A DNA stretch of 64,000 nt from Mycobacterium marinum (lineage in GTDB: Bacteria > Actinomycetota > Actinomycetes > Mycobacteriales > Mycobacteriaceae). The stretch is from contig NZ_CP024190.1 of assembly GCF_003391395.1 (NCBI RefSeq), positions 1,364,001 to 1,428,000 on the forward strand, in the 5' to 3' direction. A model generated the notes under the pieces. It ran no database searches. It saw nothing but the letters and a program-made list of their open reading frames with translations, and was not told where the DNA came from. The translations under genes were made by a program, and so were the position numbers. Below are positions 15,387 through 25,628 of the stretch, piece after piece (positions within the stretch are counted from its first letter, which is position 1; each line of letters begins with the position of its first letter).

Positions 15387-18300
15387 ATGGGGTATGTGGT
15401 TGCCGCGCCGGAAATTTTGTCCGTCGCCGCGTCTGATCTGGCAAACATCGGGTCGACGCTTCAGGCGGCCAACGCGGCCGCGACAACCCCGACCGTTTCG
15501 GTGCTGTCGGCGGCCGCCGACGAGGTATCGGAAGCCATTGCGGAGCTGTTTGGTACCTACGCCCGCGACTATCAGGCCATCAGCGCACAGGCGGCTGGGT
15601 TTCACGCCGAGTTTGTTCAGGCCGTGAACGCGGCCGCCGAGTGGTATTCGGCCACCGAGGTCGCCAACGCGTCGCCACTGCAGACCCTGCTGGGAGCGGT
15701 CAACGCGCAAACCGAGGCCATGATCGGGCGCCCATTGATCGGCAATGGTGCCGACGGGACAGCGGCCAGCCCGAACGGCCAGGCCGGCGGGCTGCTCTAT
15801 GGCAACGGTGGCAACGGCTACAGCCAAACCGAGGGTGGGCTAGCCGGTGGTAGGGGTGGTGGCGCGGGACTGATCGGCAACGGCGGTGCCGGCGGCGCCG
15901 GTGGCGCGAGTGCGGCCGGCCCGGGCGGCGCGGGCGGTGCCGGCGGCTCCGGCGGGTGGCTCTACGGCTCCGGAGGGTCCGGCGGGTGGGGCGGGAACAG
16001 CGCCACCGGTATTGGCGGAAACGCCGGGGCCGGTGGAAACGCCGGACTGTTCGGCAACGGCGGATTGGGCGGAAACGGCGGGAACTGGCTCAGCGGAGCG
16101 GCCGGTGCAGGTGGTGCTGGCGGTAACGGTGGCTGGCTGATCGGCAATGGTGGTGCCGGCGGCGCCAACGGGGGCGACGGGGGCAACGCGGCAGGACTGT
16201 ACGGCAGTGGCGGCCAGGGTGGGGATTCCGATGTCGCTGGAGTCGCTGGGGGGCGCGGTGGCAACGGTGGTTGGTTGATCGGCCAGGGCGGTGCCGGCGG
16301 TGTTGGTGGTGTTGACGGTGACGGTGGCGGCGGGGGCAACGGCGGGTTGATGCTTGGCCTCGGTGGTGCGGGCGGTGCTGGTGGTGTTGGCGGTGACGGC
16401 GGTTTTGGTGGTAGCGGCGGGCTGATGTTCGGCCTCGGTGGTGCGGGCGGTGCTGGTGGTGTTGGCGGTGACGGCGGTGCCGGTGGTACCGCCGCTTTGC
16501 TGTTCGGTTGGGGCGGGGACGGGGGTGCTGGCGGGGCCGGGGTAGCGGGGGCGGCCGGTGCGGTGGTCGGTGACCCCGGTGCTGCGGGCTCGAGTGGTCT
16601 CAGCGGGGGTGACGGCGGTGTCGGTGCTGCCGGCGCTGCCGGGGGCAGCGGGGGCAATGGGGGTAGCGGGGGTAACGGCGGATGGCTGCTCGGCGTGGGC
16701 GGTGCCGGTGGCGTCGGTGGCCTCGGCGGTGCCGGCGGCGCAGGTGCGGCCGGTGGAGTCGGTGGTGTCGGTGGCGATGCGATCACGCCGGGCGGTGCCG
16801 GCGGAACCGGCGGTGTCGGTGGCGCCGGTGGTGCGGGCGGTGACGGTGGTGCCGGCGGTGCCGGTGGTCGTGGCGGGGCGCGCGGACTGTTCGGGCTGCA
16901 CGGCAGTGCCGGTGCCGGCGGTATCGGTGGTGACGGCGCCCTGGGCGGGGCTGCTGGTGATGGGGGCGCCGGCGGCAACGGCGCTGCGGGACCGACGGGC
17001 GGTGACGGTGGTGCCGGCGGTGCCGGTGGTGATCCCGGAGCGGGCGGCAAGGGTGGCATTGGCGGTGACAGCGCCAACGGCACCCATGCCGCCAGTGGTG
17101 CCACCGCCGGTGATGACGGCACCGGGGCCCGCGGCGTCAGCGGTAATGGTGGGGCTGGCGGTCGGGGTGCCGACGCGACCGTGGCCGGCGGTGCCGGCGG
17201 CGCTGGTGGGGCCGGCGGCGACGGCGGGCGCATTGGGTCTGGCGGTGCCGGCGGTGCCGGTGGTGACGGCATGGCGGGAACTTCGGGTGCGGATGCCACC
17301 GTCGCCGGTGCGACCGGTGGTGCCGGCGGGGCCGGCGGCGGCGGTGGTGCCGGCGGGGACGGCGGCAGTGGCGGCACGCATGCCGGCAACGGCGGAGATG
17401 GTGGCATCGGCGGCAAGGGCGGGGCCGGCGGTCTTGGCGGGCACGGCGCCACCGGTGGTGCCGGTAAGCAGGCCGGTGCCAATGGAGACGATGGTGGCGA
17501 TGGTGGCGTCGGCGGTGCTGGTGGTTCCGGCGGTGCCGGTGGGGCTGGCGGCGGTGCGGTAGCGGCTGGCTATGTCTCCGGCGGTCATGGCGCGGGCGGC
17601 GTTGGCGGGGACGGAGCGCTGGGCGGGGCCGCCGGTGACGGTGGTGCCGGGGCCGCCGGTAGTGCGGCGGTCAACGATGGCGCCGGTGGCGCTGGTGGCG
17701 CCGGTGGTGATCCCGGCGCGGGCGGCAAGGGGGGCATTGGCGGTGACAGCGGCAACGGCACCCATGCCGCTAGCGGTGCCACCGCCGGTGACGACGGCAC
17801 CGGGGCCCGCGGCATCAGCGGTAATGGCGGGGCTGGAGGTCGAGGTGCCGACGCGACCGTGGCCGGTGGTGCCGGCGGCGCTGGTGGGGCCGGCGGCGAT
17901 GGCGGGCGCATTGGGTCTGGCGGTGCCGGCGGCGCCGGTGGTGACGGTATGGCGGGAACTTCGGGTGCGGATGCCGCCGTTGCCGGTGGCTCCGGCGGCG
18001 ATGGCAGTGCTGGCGGCAGCGGTGGTGCCGGCGGGGACGGCGGCAAGGGCGGCGCCGGTGCCGGCAACGGCGGCGATGGTGGCGTCGGCGGCAACGGAGC
18101 GGCCGGTGGCAACGGCGGGGACGGCGCTGACGGCAAGTTGATGTCGGTCCACAACGGCGCGGGCGGTAACGGTGGAGACAGCGGCGCTGGTGGCGCCGGC
18201 GGCAAGGGCGGCAACGGCGGCACCGCGGCGGCGGGCACCCAGGGTCATGGCGGCAACGGTGGGAACGGTGGGCTGGCCGGGATTGCTGGTGACGGCGGAG

Positions 18301-20219
18301 ACGGTGCCACCGGTACCTATGACTCGAGGCTGATCGGCGGGGGAGACGGATCCGGAGGGGGGACATATGGTGTCGACCCCACGGGCGGCGCCGGCGGCTC
18401 CGGCGGTGACTCCGGATATAACGGGGCCGGCGGCGCGGGCGGAACCGGTTCCGGCATCAGTTTCAGCGGCTCGACCACGCTTACTGTGGGCAGTGGCAAC
18501 GGCGGTAACGGTGGAGCGGGCGCTGATTCCGGATGGTCGGCCAGTTCCCCCAACGGCGGTGACGGCGGGGTAGGTGGCGATGGCGGGCGGCTCGGCAACG
18601 GCGGCACCGGTGGGGCCGGTGGAGCCGGGAGGGTCGGTGCCGAGGGCAGCGGCGGGCTCGCCGCGGGCGATAACGGCGGCGCTGGTCAGGCCGGCGGGAC
18701 CGGCGGTTCCGGTGGCGCCGGCGGCAAGGGCGGTTCCGAGTTCGGCAACGGCGGTAACGGCGGGGCGGGCGGGGCCGGCGGCGACGGCGGTGTTGGCGGC
18801 ACTGGCGCCGGGGGGGCGGTCGGCAACGCGCTGTCGAACGATATCGGCGGCGGCACTGGCGGTGACGGCGGGACCGGCGGGGCTGGTGGGTCTGGCGGAG
18901 CTGGCGGGAAAGGGGGCACCGCGGCAGCAGGTAATGCCGGCGAACAAGGCCACGGCGGGGCGGGAGGTGACGGCGGGACCGGTGGCATCGCCGGCAACGG
19001 GGGCGACGGCGCCAATGCCGTCAACCCGGGCCAAGCCGGCGGGGCCGGTGGTAATGGCGGCGATCCCGGTGCCGGTGGTGCTCTCGGCAGGGGAGGCGCG
19101 GGCTCCGTGGAAGGCGCGTCCGGCGTCTCAGGCGCCGCCGCCGATCACGGCGGCAACGGCGGCAACGGCGGCAACGGCGCAACCGCCACTAGCGCTGGGG
19201 CCGCCGGTGGCGCGGGCGGCGCTGGTGGCAACGGCGGCCTGGTTGGCGACGGCGGCGACGGTGGAAACGGAGGTAATGGCGCCAGCGGCGTGGCCGGCGC
19301 TGCGGGCGCGGATGGCTCTGTCGGTCGCCCAACGGACGGCGAAGACGGCGGCACCGGCGGGATCGGCGGGGCCGGTGGCAACGGTGGTAAGGGCGGAAGC
19401 CTCGCGGGTGATGGGGGCGCGGGCGGTACCGGCGGTAGCGGCGGCACGGGCGGGGTCGGCGGTCGGGGTACCGATGGCGTGGAAACCGGCTCCACCGGTC
19501 TATTCGGAACGAAAGGTGGTGCCGGTGGCACCGGCGGCGTGGGCGGGGCCGGCGGGGCCGCGGGTGCGGCACCGGCCGGCAACGCGGGCAGCTTGGGCGC
19601 CGGCGGGGTCGGCGGAACCGGCGGCCAGGGCGGCGACGGCGGCAACGGCGGGAACGGCGCCAACGGACAAACGGGTGGCTACATCCACGGCGCTAGTGGC
19701 GGTAGCGGCGGCGCCTCCGGTGCCGGAGGCGCCGGGGGGAGTGGCGGCGCCGACAGTAACGGAACCACAAGTGCAAGCGGTGGTACCGGTGCGGCGGGTA
19801 CCTGGGGCAACGGTGGCAACGGTGGAAACGGCGCCGACGGCGCCGGCGGCGAGGCCGGCGGGCAGGGGGGTCGTGGCGGTGACAGCTTGTACGGGACAGC
19901 GGGCGACGGCGGCGACGGCGGCCGGGGCGGCGACGCCTATGCCGGCCACAACGCCGGAAATGGCGGAAACGGCGGGGTCGGCGGGGCCAGCAACGTCCAC
20001 TCGGGCGATGGCGGTAGGGGCGGTGCCGGCGGCACCGGCCTACCAGGGGTCCCGCCCCCATTTGGGAGTGGCGACTACCTGGCCGGTAGCGGCGGGAACG
20101 GTGGTAATGCTGGTGCGCTGGGGGTCATTCCGGGTGCGCAAGGCGAGTACGGCGGCGCTGCCAATGGCATCAATGGCGGCAGCGGCGGTGCCGGTGGCTT
20201 CGGAATTTCCCTGTCCTGA
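15387..20219 (+). CDS. Giant PE_PGRS family protein (1610 aa)
   Basis: The protein has an N-terminal PE domain (residues 1 to about 95, MGYVVAAPEILSVAASDLANIGSTL), the linker MIGRPLIGNGADG near 112-124, and an almost uninterrupted Gly-Gly-Xaa PGRS region of about 1480 residues with no distinct C-terminal domain. PE domains mark ESX-5 substrates, so surface display or secretion is expected. The PGRS contains long internal repeats with a 678-bp (226-codon) offset, annotated separately. Start support is GGAGG 7 nt upstream. The gene ends 11 bp from the convergent sdhB. Long reading frames on the opposite strand here are Pro/Ala-rich artefacts of the Gly-rich sequence. The biological role is unknown. 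Confidence 0.93.
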   Translation: MGYVVAAPEILSVAASDLANIGSTLQAANAAATTPTVSVLSAAADEVSEAIAELFGTYARDYQAISAQAAGFHAEFVQAVNAAAEWYSATEVANASPLQTLLGAVNAQTEAMIGRPLIGNGADGTAASPNGQAGGLLYGNGGNGYSQTEGGLAGGRGGGAGLIGNGGAGGAGGASAAGPGGAGGAGGSGGWLYGSGGSGGWGGNSATGIGGNAGAGGNAGLFGNGGLGGNGGNWLSGAAGAGGAGGNGGWLIGNGGAGGANGGDGGNAAGLYGSGGQGGDSDVAGVAGGRGGNGGWLIGQGGAGGVGGVDGDGGGGGNGGLMLGLGGAGGAGGVGGDGGFGGSGGLMFGLGGAGGAGGVGGDGGAGGTAALLFGWGGDGGAGGAGVAGAAGAVVGDPGAAGSSGLSGGDGGVGAAGAAGGSGGNGGSGGNGGWLLGVGGAGGVGGLGGAGGAGAAGGVGGVGGDAITPGGAGGTGGVGGAGGAGGDGGAGGAGGRGGARGLFGLHGSAGAGGIGGDGALGGAAGDGGAGGNGAAGPTGGDGGAGGAGGDPGAGGKGGIGGDSANGTHAASGATAGDDGTGARGVSGNGGAGGRGADATVAGGAGGAGGAGGDGGRIGSGGAGGAGGDGMAGTSGADATVAGATGGAGGAGGGGGAGGDGGSGGTHAGNGGDGGIGGKGGAGGLGGHGATGGAGKQAGANGDDGGDGGVGGAGGSGGAGGAGGGAVAAGYVSGGHGAGGVGGDGALGGAAGDGGAGAAGSAAVNDGAGGAGGAGGDPGAGGKGGIGGDSGNGTHAASGATAGDDGTGARGISGNGGAGGRGADATVAGGAGGAGGAGGDGGRIGSGGAGGAGGDGMAGTSGADAAVAGGSGGDGSAGGSGGAGGDGGKGGAGAGNGGDGGVGGNGAAGGNGGDGADGKLMSVHNGAGGNGGDSGAGGAGGKGGNGGTAAAGTQGHGGNGGNGGLAGIAGDGGDGATGTYDSRLIGGGDGSGGGTYGVDPTGGAGGSGGDSGYNGAGGAGGTGSGISFSGSTTLTVGSGNGGNGGAGADSGWSASSPNGGDGGVGGDGGRLGNGGTGGAGGAGRVGAEGSGGLAAGDNGGAGQAGGTGGSGGAGGKGGSEFGNGGNGGAGGAGGDGGVGGTGAGGAVGNALSNDIGGGTGGDGGTGGAGGSGGAGGKGGTAAAGNAGEQGHGGAGGDGGTGGIAGNGGDGANAVNPGQAGGAGGNGGDPGAGGALGRGGAGSVEGASGVSGAAADHGGNGGNGGNGATATSAGAAGGAGGAGGNGGLVGDGGDGGNGGNGASGVAGAAGADGSVGRPTDGEDGGTGGIGGAGGNGGKGGSLAGDGGAGGTGGSGGTGGVGGRGTDGVETGSTGLFGTKGGAGGTGGVGGAGGAAGAAPAGNAGSLGAGGVGGTGGQGGDGGNGGNGANGQTGGYIHGASGGSGGASGAGGAGGSGGADSNGTTSASGGTGAAGTWGNGGNGGNGADGAGGEAGGQGGRGGDSLYGTAGDGGDGGRGGDAYAGHNAGNGGNGGVGGASNVHSGDGGRGGAGGTGLPGVPPPFGSGDYLAGSGGNGGNAGALGVIPGAQGEYGGAANGINGGSGGAGGFGISLS
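16921..17984 (+). repeat. Two long imperfect repeats inside the PGRS region
   Basis: Block 16921-17306 recurs at 17599-17984 with a constant 678-bp offset. Both encode the segments GDGALGGAAGDGGAG, GDPGAGGKGGIGGDS, GTHAASGATAGDDGTGAR and DGMAGTSGADA in the same order. The copies differ by scattered substitutions and one divergent patch near 16980 / 17660. This indicates an in-frame internal duplication. Confidence 0.85.
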
Positions 20220-20230
20220 GACGGACCGCC

Positions 20231-21042
20231 TCAGCGGGAGAACAGCAGCGCCCGCTTGACTTCCTGGATCGCCTTGGTCACCTCGATGCCGCGCGGGCAG
20301 GCCTCGGTGCAGTTGAACGTGGTGCGGCAGCGCCACACGCCGTCGACCTCGTTGAGGATGTCGAGTCGCTCGGCGGCCGCCTCGTCACGGCTGTCGAAAA
20401 TGAAGCGGTGCGCGTTGACGATCGCCGCCGGGCCGAAGTAGCTGCCCTCGTTCCAAAACACCGGGCAGCTGGTGGTGCAGCACGCGCACAGGATGCACTT
20501 GGTGGTGTCGTCGTAGCGGGCGCGGTCGGTGGGGCTCTGAATGCGCTCGCGGGTGGGCGGGTTGCCGCTGGTGATCAGGTAGGGCTTCACCGCGCGATAC
20601 GCGTCGAAGAACGGCTCCATGTCGACCACCAGGTCTTTTTCCACCGGCAGCCCACGGATCGGTTCGACGGTGAGGGTGAGCTGTTTGCCCGGTTTCTTGG
20701 GCAGCAGGTCACGCATCAGCACCTTGCAGGCCAGCCGGTTCACGCCGTTGATCCGCATGGCGTCGGAGCCACACACTCCGTGTGCGCAGGAACGTCGGAA
20801 GGTCAGGGTGCCGTCCAGGTAGCCCTTGATGTAGATGAGCAGGTTCAGCAGCCGGTCACTGGGCAGGCACGGCACCCGGAAGCTCTGCCAGCCGCCGGTC
20901 GATGCGAAGGCCTCGGGGTCATCCGGGTTGAACCGCGCGATCTTCACCGTCACCATCACCGCACCGTCCGGAACCGGCGGCAACGGTGGGGCCAGCGAGT
21001 CGGTGACGTCGTCGGAGGAGGCCCTCTCAGTGTCCAAAGACA

Positions 21043-21043
<1 letters not shown>
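20231..21043 (-). CDS. sdhB: Succinate dehydrogenase iron-sulfur subunit
   Basis: SdhB passes electrons from the flavoprotein subunit to the membrane quinone site in TCA-cycle complex II. The 270-aa protein has the N-terminal 2Fe-2S cysteines (SCAHGVCGSDAMRINGVNRLAC, split by fold), and two C-terminal clusters, CILCACCTTSCP and CRTTFNCTEACPRGI, that bind the 4Fe-4S and 3Fe-4S centres. Its ATG overlaps the sdhA stop by one base (TGATG), so translation is coupled. It is the last gene of sdhCDAB and corresponds to Rv3319. The N-terminus (MSLDTERASSDDVTDSLAPP) is a short disordered extension. Confidence 0.97.
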
Positions 21044-22797
<1,754 letters not shown>

Positions 22798-22825
22798 GGC
22801 TTGCCTTTCCGGACTTTCTGGACTT

Positions 22826-23293
22826 TCAGGAGATGTTCGCGTCGAACGTCAACAGCACGTAGCTGCCTAGGGCCAGCGTGAACACGATCGACACCACCAG
22901 CAGCGAATTCAGCCAGAATCGGGTGGAATCCTTGCGGCTGTAGTCGTCGATGATGACTCGCAGCCCGTTGCCGCCGTGCAACTGTGCCAGCCACAGCAGC
23001 AGCAGGTCCCAGGTCTGCCAGAACGGGGACGACCAGCGCTGCGCCACGTAGTTGAAGTCGATTCGGTAGACCCCGTTTTCCCACATCAGCCCGATGAACA
23101 AGTGCCCCAGCGCCAGGAACACCAGCACCACGCCGGAGAATCGCATGAACAGCCAGGCGTATTTCTCGAAGTTGGGCATGCCGGCGCGGCGGCGCGGCGA
23201 ACGTGGATTGTCCAGGCTGGCGGGCCGGTCGTGGCTGCGCTGCAACACCGGAGCGTGCTCGCCCCGGCCGAGCTGGTGGTCTGGGGCGCTCAT
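22826..23293 (-). CDS. sdhD: Succinate dehydrogenase membrane anchor subunit
   Basis: This 155-aa hydrophobic subunit anchors complex II and contributes to the quinone/haem site. After a polar N-terminus (MSAPDHQLGRGEHAP) there are about three membrane helices: FMRFSGVVLVFLALGHLFIGLMW, WDLLLLWLAQLHGGNGLRVI and LNSLLVVSIVFTLALGSYVLL. Histidines in the LGHLF and LAQLHGG segments are candidate ligands. The ATG at 23293 overlaps the sdhC stop in an ATGA junction. It corresponds to Rv3317. Confidence 0.93.
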   Translation of the reverse strand: MSAPDHQLGRGEHAPVLQRSHDRPASLDNPRSPRRRAGMPNFEKYAWLFMRFSGVVLVFLALGHLFIGLMWENGVYRIDFNYVAQRWSSPFWQTWDLLLLWLAQLHGGNGLRVIIDDYSRKDSTRFWLNSLLVVSIVFTLALGSYVLLTFDANIS

Positions 23294-23733
23294 AGGAAGT
23301 GCTCCGCCATGTGAATGCCCAGCACCACCGCCGATGGCACCAGGATCAGCAGCCAGGCCACGCCGACGACCGCCAACATCAGCCGCTGATAGCGCGGCCC
23401 CTCTGACCAGAAGTCGATCAAGATGATCCGGATCCCGTTCAGTGCGTGGTAGGAGACCGCGATCACCAGCCCGAATTCCATCAGGCCGACGATCGGTGTC
23501 TTGTAAGTGTCGATTACCGAGTTGTAAGCCTGTGGGCTCACCCGCACCAGGGCGGTGTCCAGAACGTGGACAAACAAGAAAAAGAAAATGGCGGCGCCGG
23601 TGATGCGGTGCAGCACCCACGACCACATGGCGGGATCGCCCCGATACAGGGTGCGTGGCGGTCGCCTTTTACGGGAAGATCCCGGCGCCTTTTTCGCGGC
23701 GGCCGGATCCACGCTTGTCGCCGTTGTGCTCAC
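23290..23733 (-). CDS. sdhC: Succinate dehydrogenase cytochrome b556 subunit
   Basis: This 147-aa membrane subunit of complex II has three helices: HRITGAAIFFFLFVHVLDTAL, LMEFGLVIAVSYHALNGIRIILI and LMLAVVGVAWLLILVPSAVVLGI. The histidines in FVHVLD and SYHALNG are the usual haem and quinone-site residues. The start is GTG at 23733 (VSTTATSVDPAAAKK), giving about 35 residues more than the annotated H37Rv SdhC, which begins at MWSWV. That internal ATG is the alternative. An array of G-runs lies just upstream and supplies the GGAAGGGG ribosome-binding candidate. It is the first gene of sdhCDAB. Confidence 0.9.
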   Translation of the reverse strand: MSTTATSVDPAAAKKAPGSSRKRRPPRTLYRGDPAMWSWVLHRITGAAIFFFLFVHVLDTALVRVSPQAYNSVIDTYKTPIVGLMEFGLVIAVSYHALNGIRIILIDFWSEGPRYQRLMLAVVGVAWLLILVPSAVVLGIHMAEHFL

Positions 23734-23743
23734 CTTTTGCTGA

Positions 23744-23779
23744 CCCCTTCCAAGCCCTTCAAGCACCCCTAAAAGCCCC
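23744..23779 (-). promoter_or_regulatory. G-run array in the sdhC leader (possible G-quadruplex)
   Basis: On the sdhC sense strand there are four G-runs, GGGG-N6-GGGG-N8-GGG-N7-GGGG (complement of 23776-23779, 23766-23769, 23755-23757 and 23744-23747), spaced at 10-11 nt. The last one is about 10 nt before the GTG start and doubles as a Shine-Dalgarno. A quadruplex could form in DNA or RNA and affect sdh expression; this is inference. Confidence 0.4.
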
Positions 23780-23931
23780 TCAAAACCACGGTCGAACAGC
23801 TCTTGTCGGGCAATCGAGCTTATCTTGACCGCGATGCGCGCGATACCGCACTCGGCGATCCAGATCATGTTTCGGCTATCGGGAGTTAGGGTGACTTACC
23901 TGAAACAGGCCATCGTCGAGCGGGGTTGGGA

Positions 23932-24330
23932 ATGCCCGATATTGATTGGAAACAATTGCGCGACAAAGCAACCCAGGTTGCGGCCGGGGCTTATGCACCC
24001 TATTCGCGGTTCCCGGTCGGTGCCGCCGCGCTGGTCGACGACGGCAGGGTCGTTACCGGGTGCAATGTGGAAAATGTCTCATACGGGCTTGCCCTGTGCG
24101 CGGAATGCGGTGTGGTGTGCGCCCTGCATGCCACGGGTGGGGGTCGGCTGGTCGCGCTGGCGTGTGTCGACGGCCGCGGCGCACCGCTGATGCCGTGCGG
24201 CCGGTGTCGCCAGCTGTTGTTCGAGCACGGCGGCCCGGAGCTGCTCGTCGACCATCTCGCCGGGCCTCGCCGGCTCGGTGATCTGCTGCCCGAACCTTTC
24301 CACGCCGACCTCACCGGGGAACCAACTTGA
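23932..24330 (+). CDS. cdd: Cytidine deaminase
   Basis: Cdd converts cytidine and deoxycytidine to uridine and deoxyuridine in pyrimidine salvage. The 132-aa homotetramer-type protein has NVENVSYG, then the zinc and catalytic motif C56-A-E58, and PCGRC at residues 88-92 supplying the other two zinc cysteines. The ATG at 23932 (MPDIDWKQL) is chosen over the TTG at 23926; it agrees with Rv3315c. The TGA stop overlaps the TTG start of deoA (TTGA), making a coupled cdd-deoA-add operon divergent from sdhCDAB. Confidence 0.96.
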   Translation: MPDIDWKQLRDKATQVAAGAYAPYSRFPVGAAALVDDGRVVTGCNVENVSYGLALCAECGVVCALHATGGGRLVALACVDGRGAPLMPCGRCRQLLFEHGGPELLVDHLAGPRRLGDLLPEPFHADLTGEPT

Positions 24331-25628
24331 CCGACTTCGAGTTCGATGCACCGACGGTGATCCGCATCAAGCGTGACGGCGGTCGGCTGTCCGATGCCGC
24401 TATCGACTGGGTGATCGACGCCTACACCGAGGGTCGGGTCGCGCCCGAACAGATGTCGGCGCTGCTGATGGCGATTGTCTTGCAGGGCATGGACCGAGGT
24501 GAGACCGCCCGGTGGACATCGGCGATGCTGGCGTCGGGCCCGCGGTTGGACTTCTCCGATCTGCGTGCGGGCGGTGCGCCGTTGGTGACCGTGGACAAGC
24601 ACTCCACCGGCGGGGTGGGGGACAAGATCACGCTGCCGCTGGTGCCTGTCGTCGTCGCCTGTGGGGGCACTGTCCCGCAGGCGTCGGGTCGCGGGCTCGG
24701 CCACACCGGCGGCACCCTGGACAAACTGGAATCCATCAGTGGATTCACCGCGACGCTGTCCAACCAGCAGGTGCGTGAACAGCTTTGCGATGTCGGTGCC
24801 GCGATCTTCGCCGCTGGTGAGCTGGCGCCCGCCGATGCCAAGCTGTACGCCCTGCGCGACATCACCGGCACCGTGGAATCGCTGCCGTTGATTGCCAGCT
24901 CGATCATGAGCAAGAAGCTGGCCGAGGGGGCGGGCGCGCTGGTGCTGGACGTGAAGGTCGGCTCGGGAGCGTTTCTGAAATCCGAAACCCAATCACGTGA
25001 ATTGGCACACACCATGGTCGAGCTGGGCGCGGCACACGGGGTGCCCACCCGAGCGCTGCTGACCGACATGAACTGTCCGTTGGGCTCGACCGTCGGCAAT
25101 GCGCTCGAGGTGGCCGAGGCGCTGGAGGTGCTCGACGGCGGTGGGCCACCCGACGTGGTGGAACTGACGGTGCGGTTGGCAGCCGAGATGCTCGACCTGG
25201 TTGGGATCGATGGCCGCGACCCGGCCGAGACGCTGCGCGACGGCTCCGCGATGGACCGGTTTCGCCGGCTGATCGCGGCCCAGGGGGGAGAGTTGGCCAA
25301 ACCGTTGCCGATTGGTGCGCATTCGGAAACCGTCCGGGCCGGCCGCGGCGGCACAATGGGCGACATCGATGCGATGGCGGTGGGGTTGGCGGCATGGCGG
25401 CTCGGCGCGGGCAGGTCCCGCCCCGGTGCACGGGTCCAGCACGGCGCTGGCATTCGGATCCATCGGCGACCGGGGGAGCCGGTGGCGGCCGGTGAGCCCT
25501 TGTTCACGCTCTATACCGACACCCCCGAGCGGTTCGACGCCGCGGTAGCCGAGCTGGCCGCCGGCTTCAGCGTCGCTGACAGCGAGCCGGCCACTCGGCC
25601 TCTCATCATTGATCGGATCAGCCGATGA
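24327..25628 (+). CDS. deoA: Thymidine (pyrimidine-nucleoside) phosphorylase
   Basis: DeoA cleaves thymidine or deoxyuridine with phosphate to the free base and deoxyribose-1-phosphate. The 433-aa protein carries KHSTGGVGDKITLPL (residues 91-105) and the family signature SGRGLGHTGGTLDKLE (about 120-135). The start is TTG at 24327, overlapping the cdd stop, with GGGGA 8 nt upstream. The end overlaps the add ATG (ATGA). Length is close to Rv3314c. Together with cdd and add this makes a nucleoside-salvage operon, whose uracil product could be used by upp, encoded further along. Confidence 0.96.
   Translation: MTDFEFDAPTVIRIKRDGGRLSDAAIDWVIDAYTEGRVAPEQMSALLMAIVLQGMDRGETARWTSAMLASGPRLDFSDLRAGGAPLVTVDKHSTGGVGDKITLPLVPVVVACGGTVPQASGRGLGHTGGTLDKLESISGFTATLSNQQVREQLCDVGAAIFAAGELAPADAKLYALRDITGTVESLPLIASSIMSKKLAEGAGALVLDVKVGSGAFLKSETQSRELAHTMVELGAAHGVPTRALLTDMNCPLGSTVGNALEVAEALEVLDGGGPPDVVELTVRLAAEMLDLVGIDGRDPAETLRDGSAMDRFRRLIAAQGGELAKPLPIGAHSETVRAGRGGTMGDIDAMAVGLAAWRLGAGRSRPGARVQHGAGIRIHRRPGEPVAAGEPLFTLYTDTPERFDAAVAELAAGFSVADSEPATRPLIIDRISR

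Noticed and set aside
15840..19034. Minus-strand open frame of 1064 aa inside the giant PE_PGRS
   Set aside because: Ala/Thr-rich shadow of the repetitive Gly-rich sequence, with no domain features and no ribosome-binding site.
15387..20219. CRISPR-like short repeats in the PGRS sequence
   Set aside because: The repeats are in-frame Gly-Gly-Xaa codons without constant repeat-spacer structure, and no cas genes are present.
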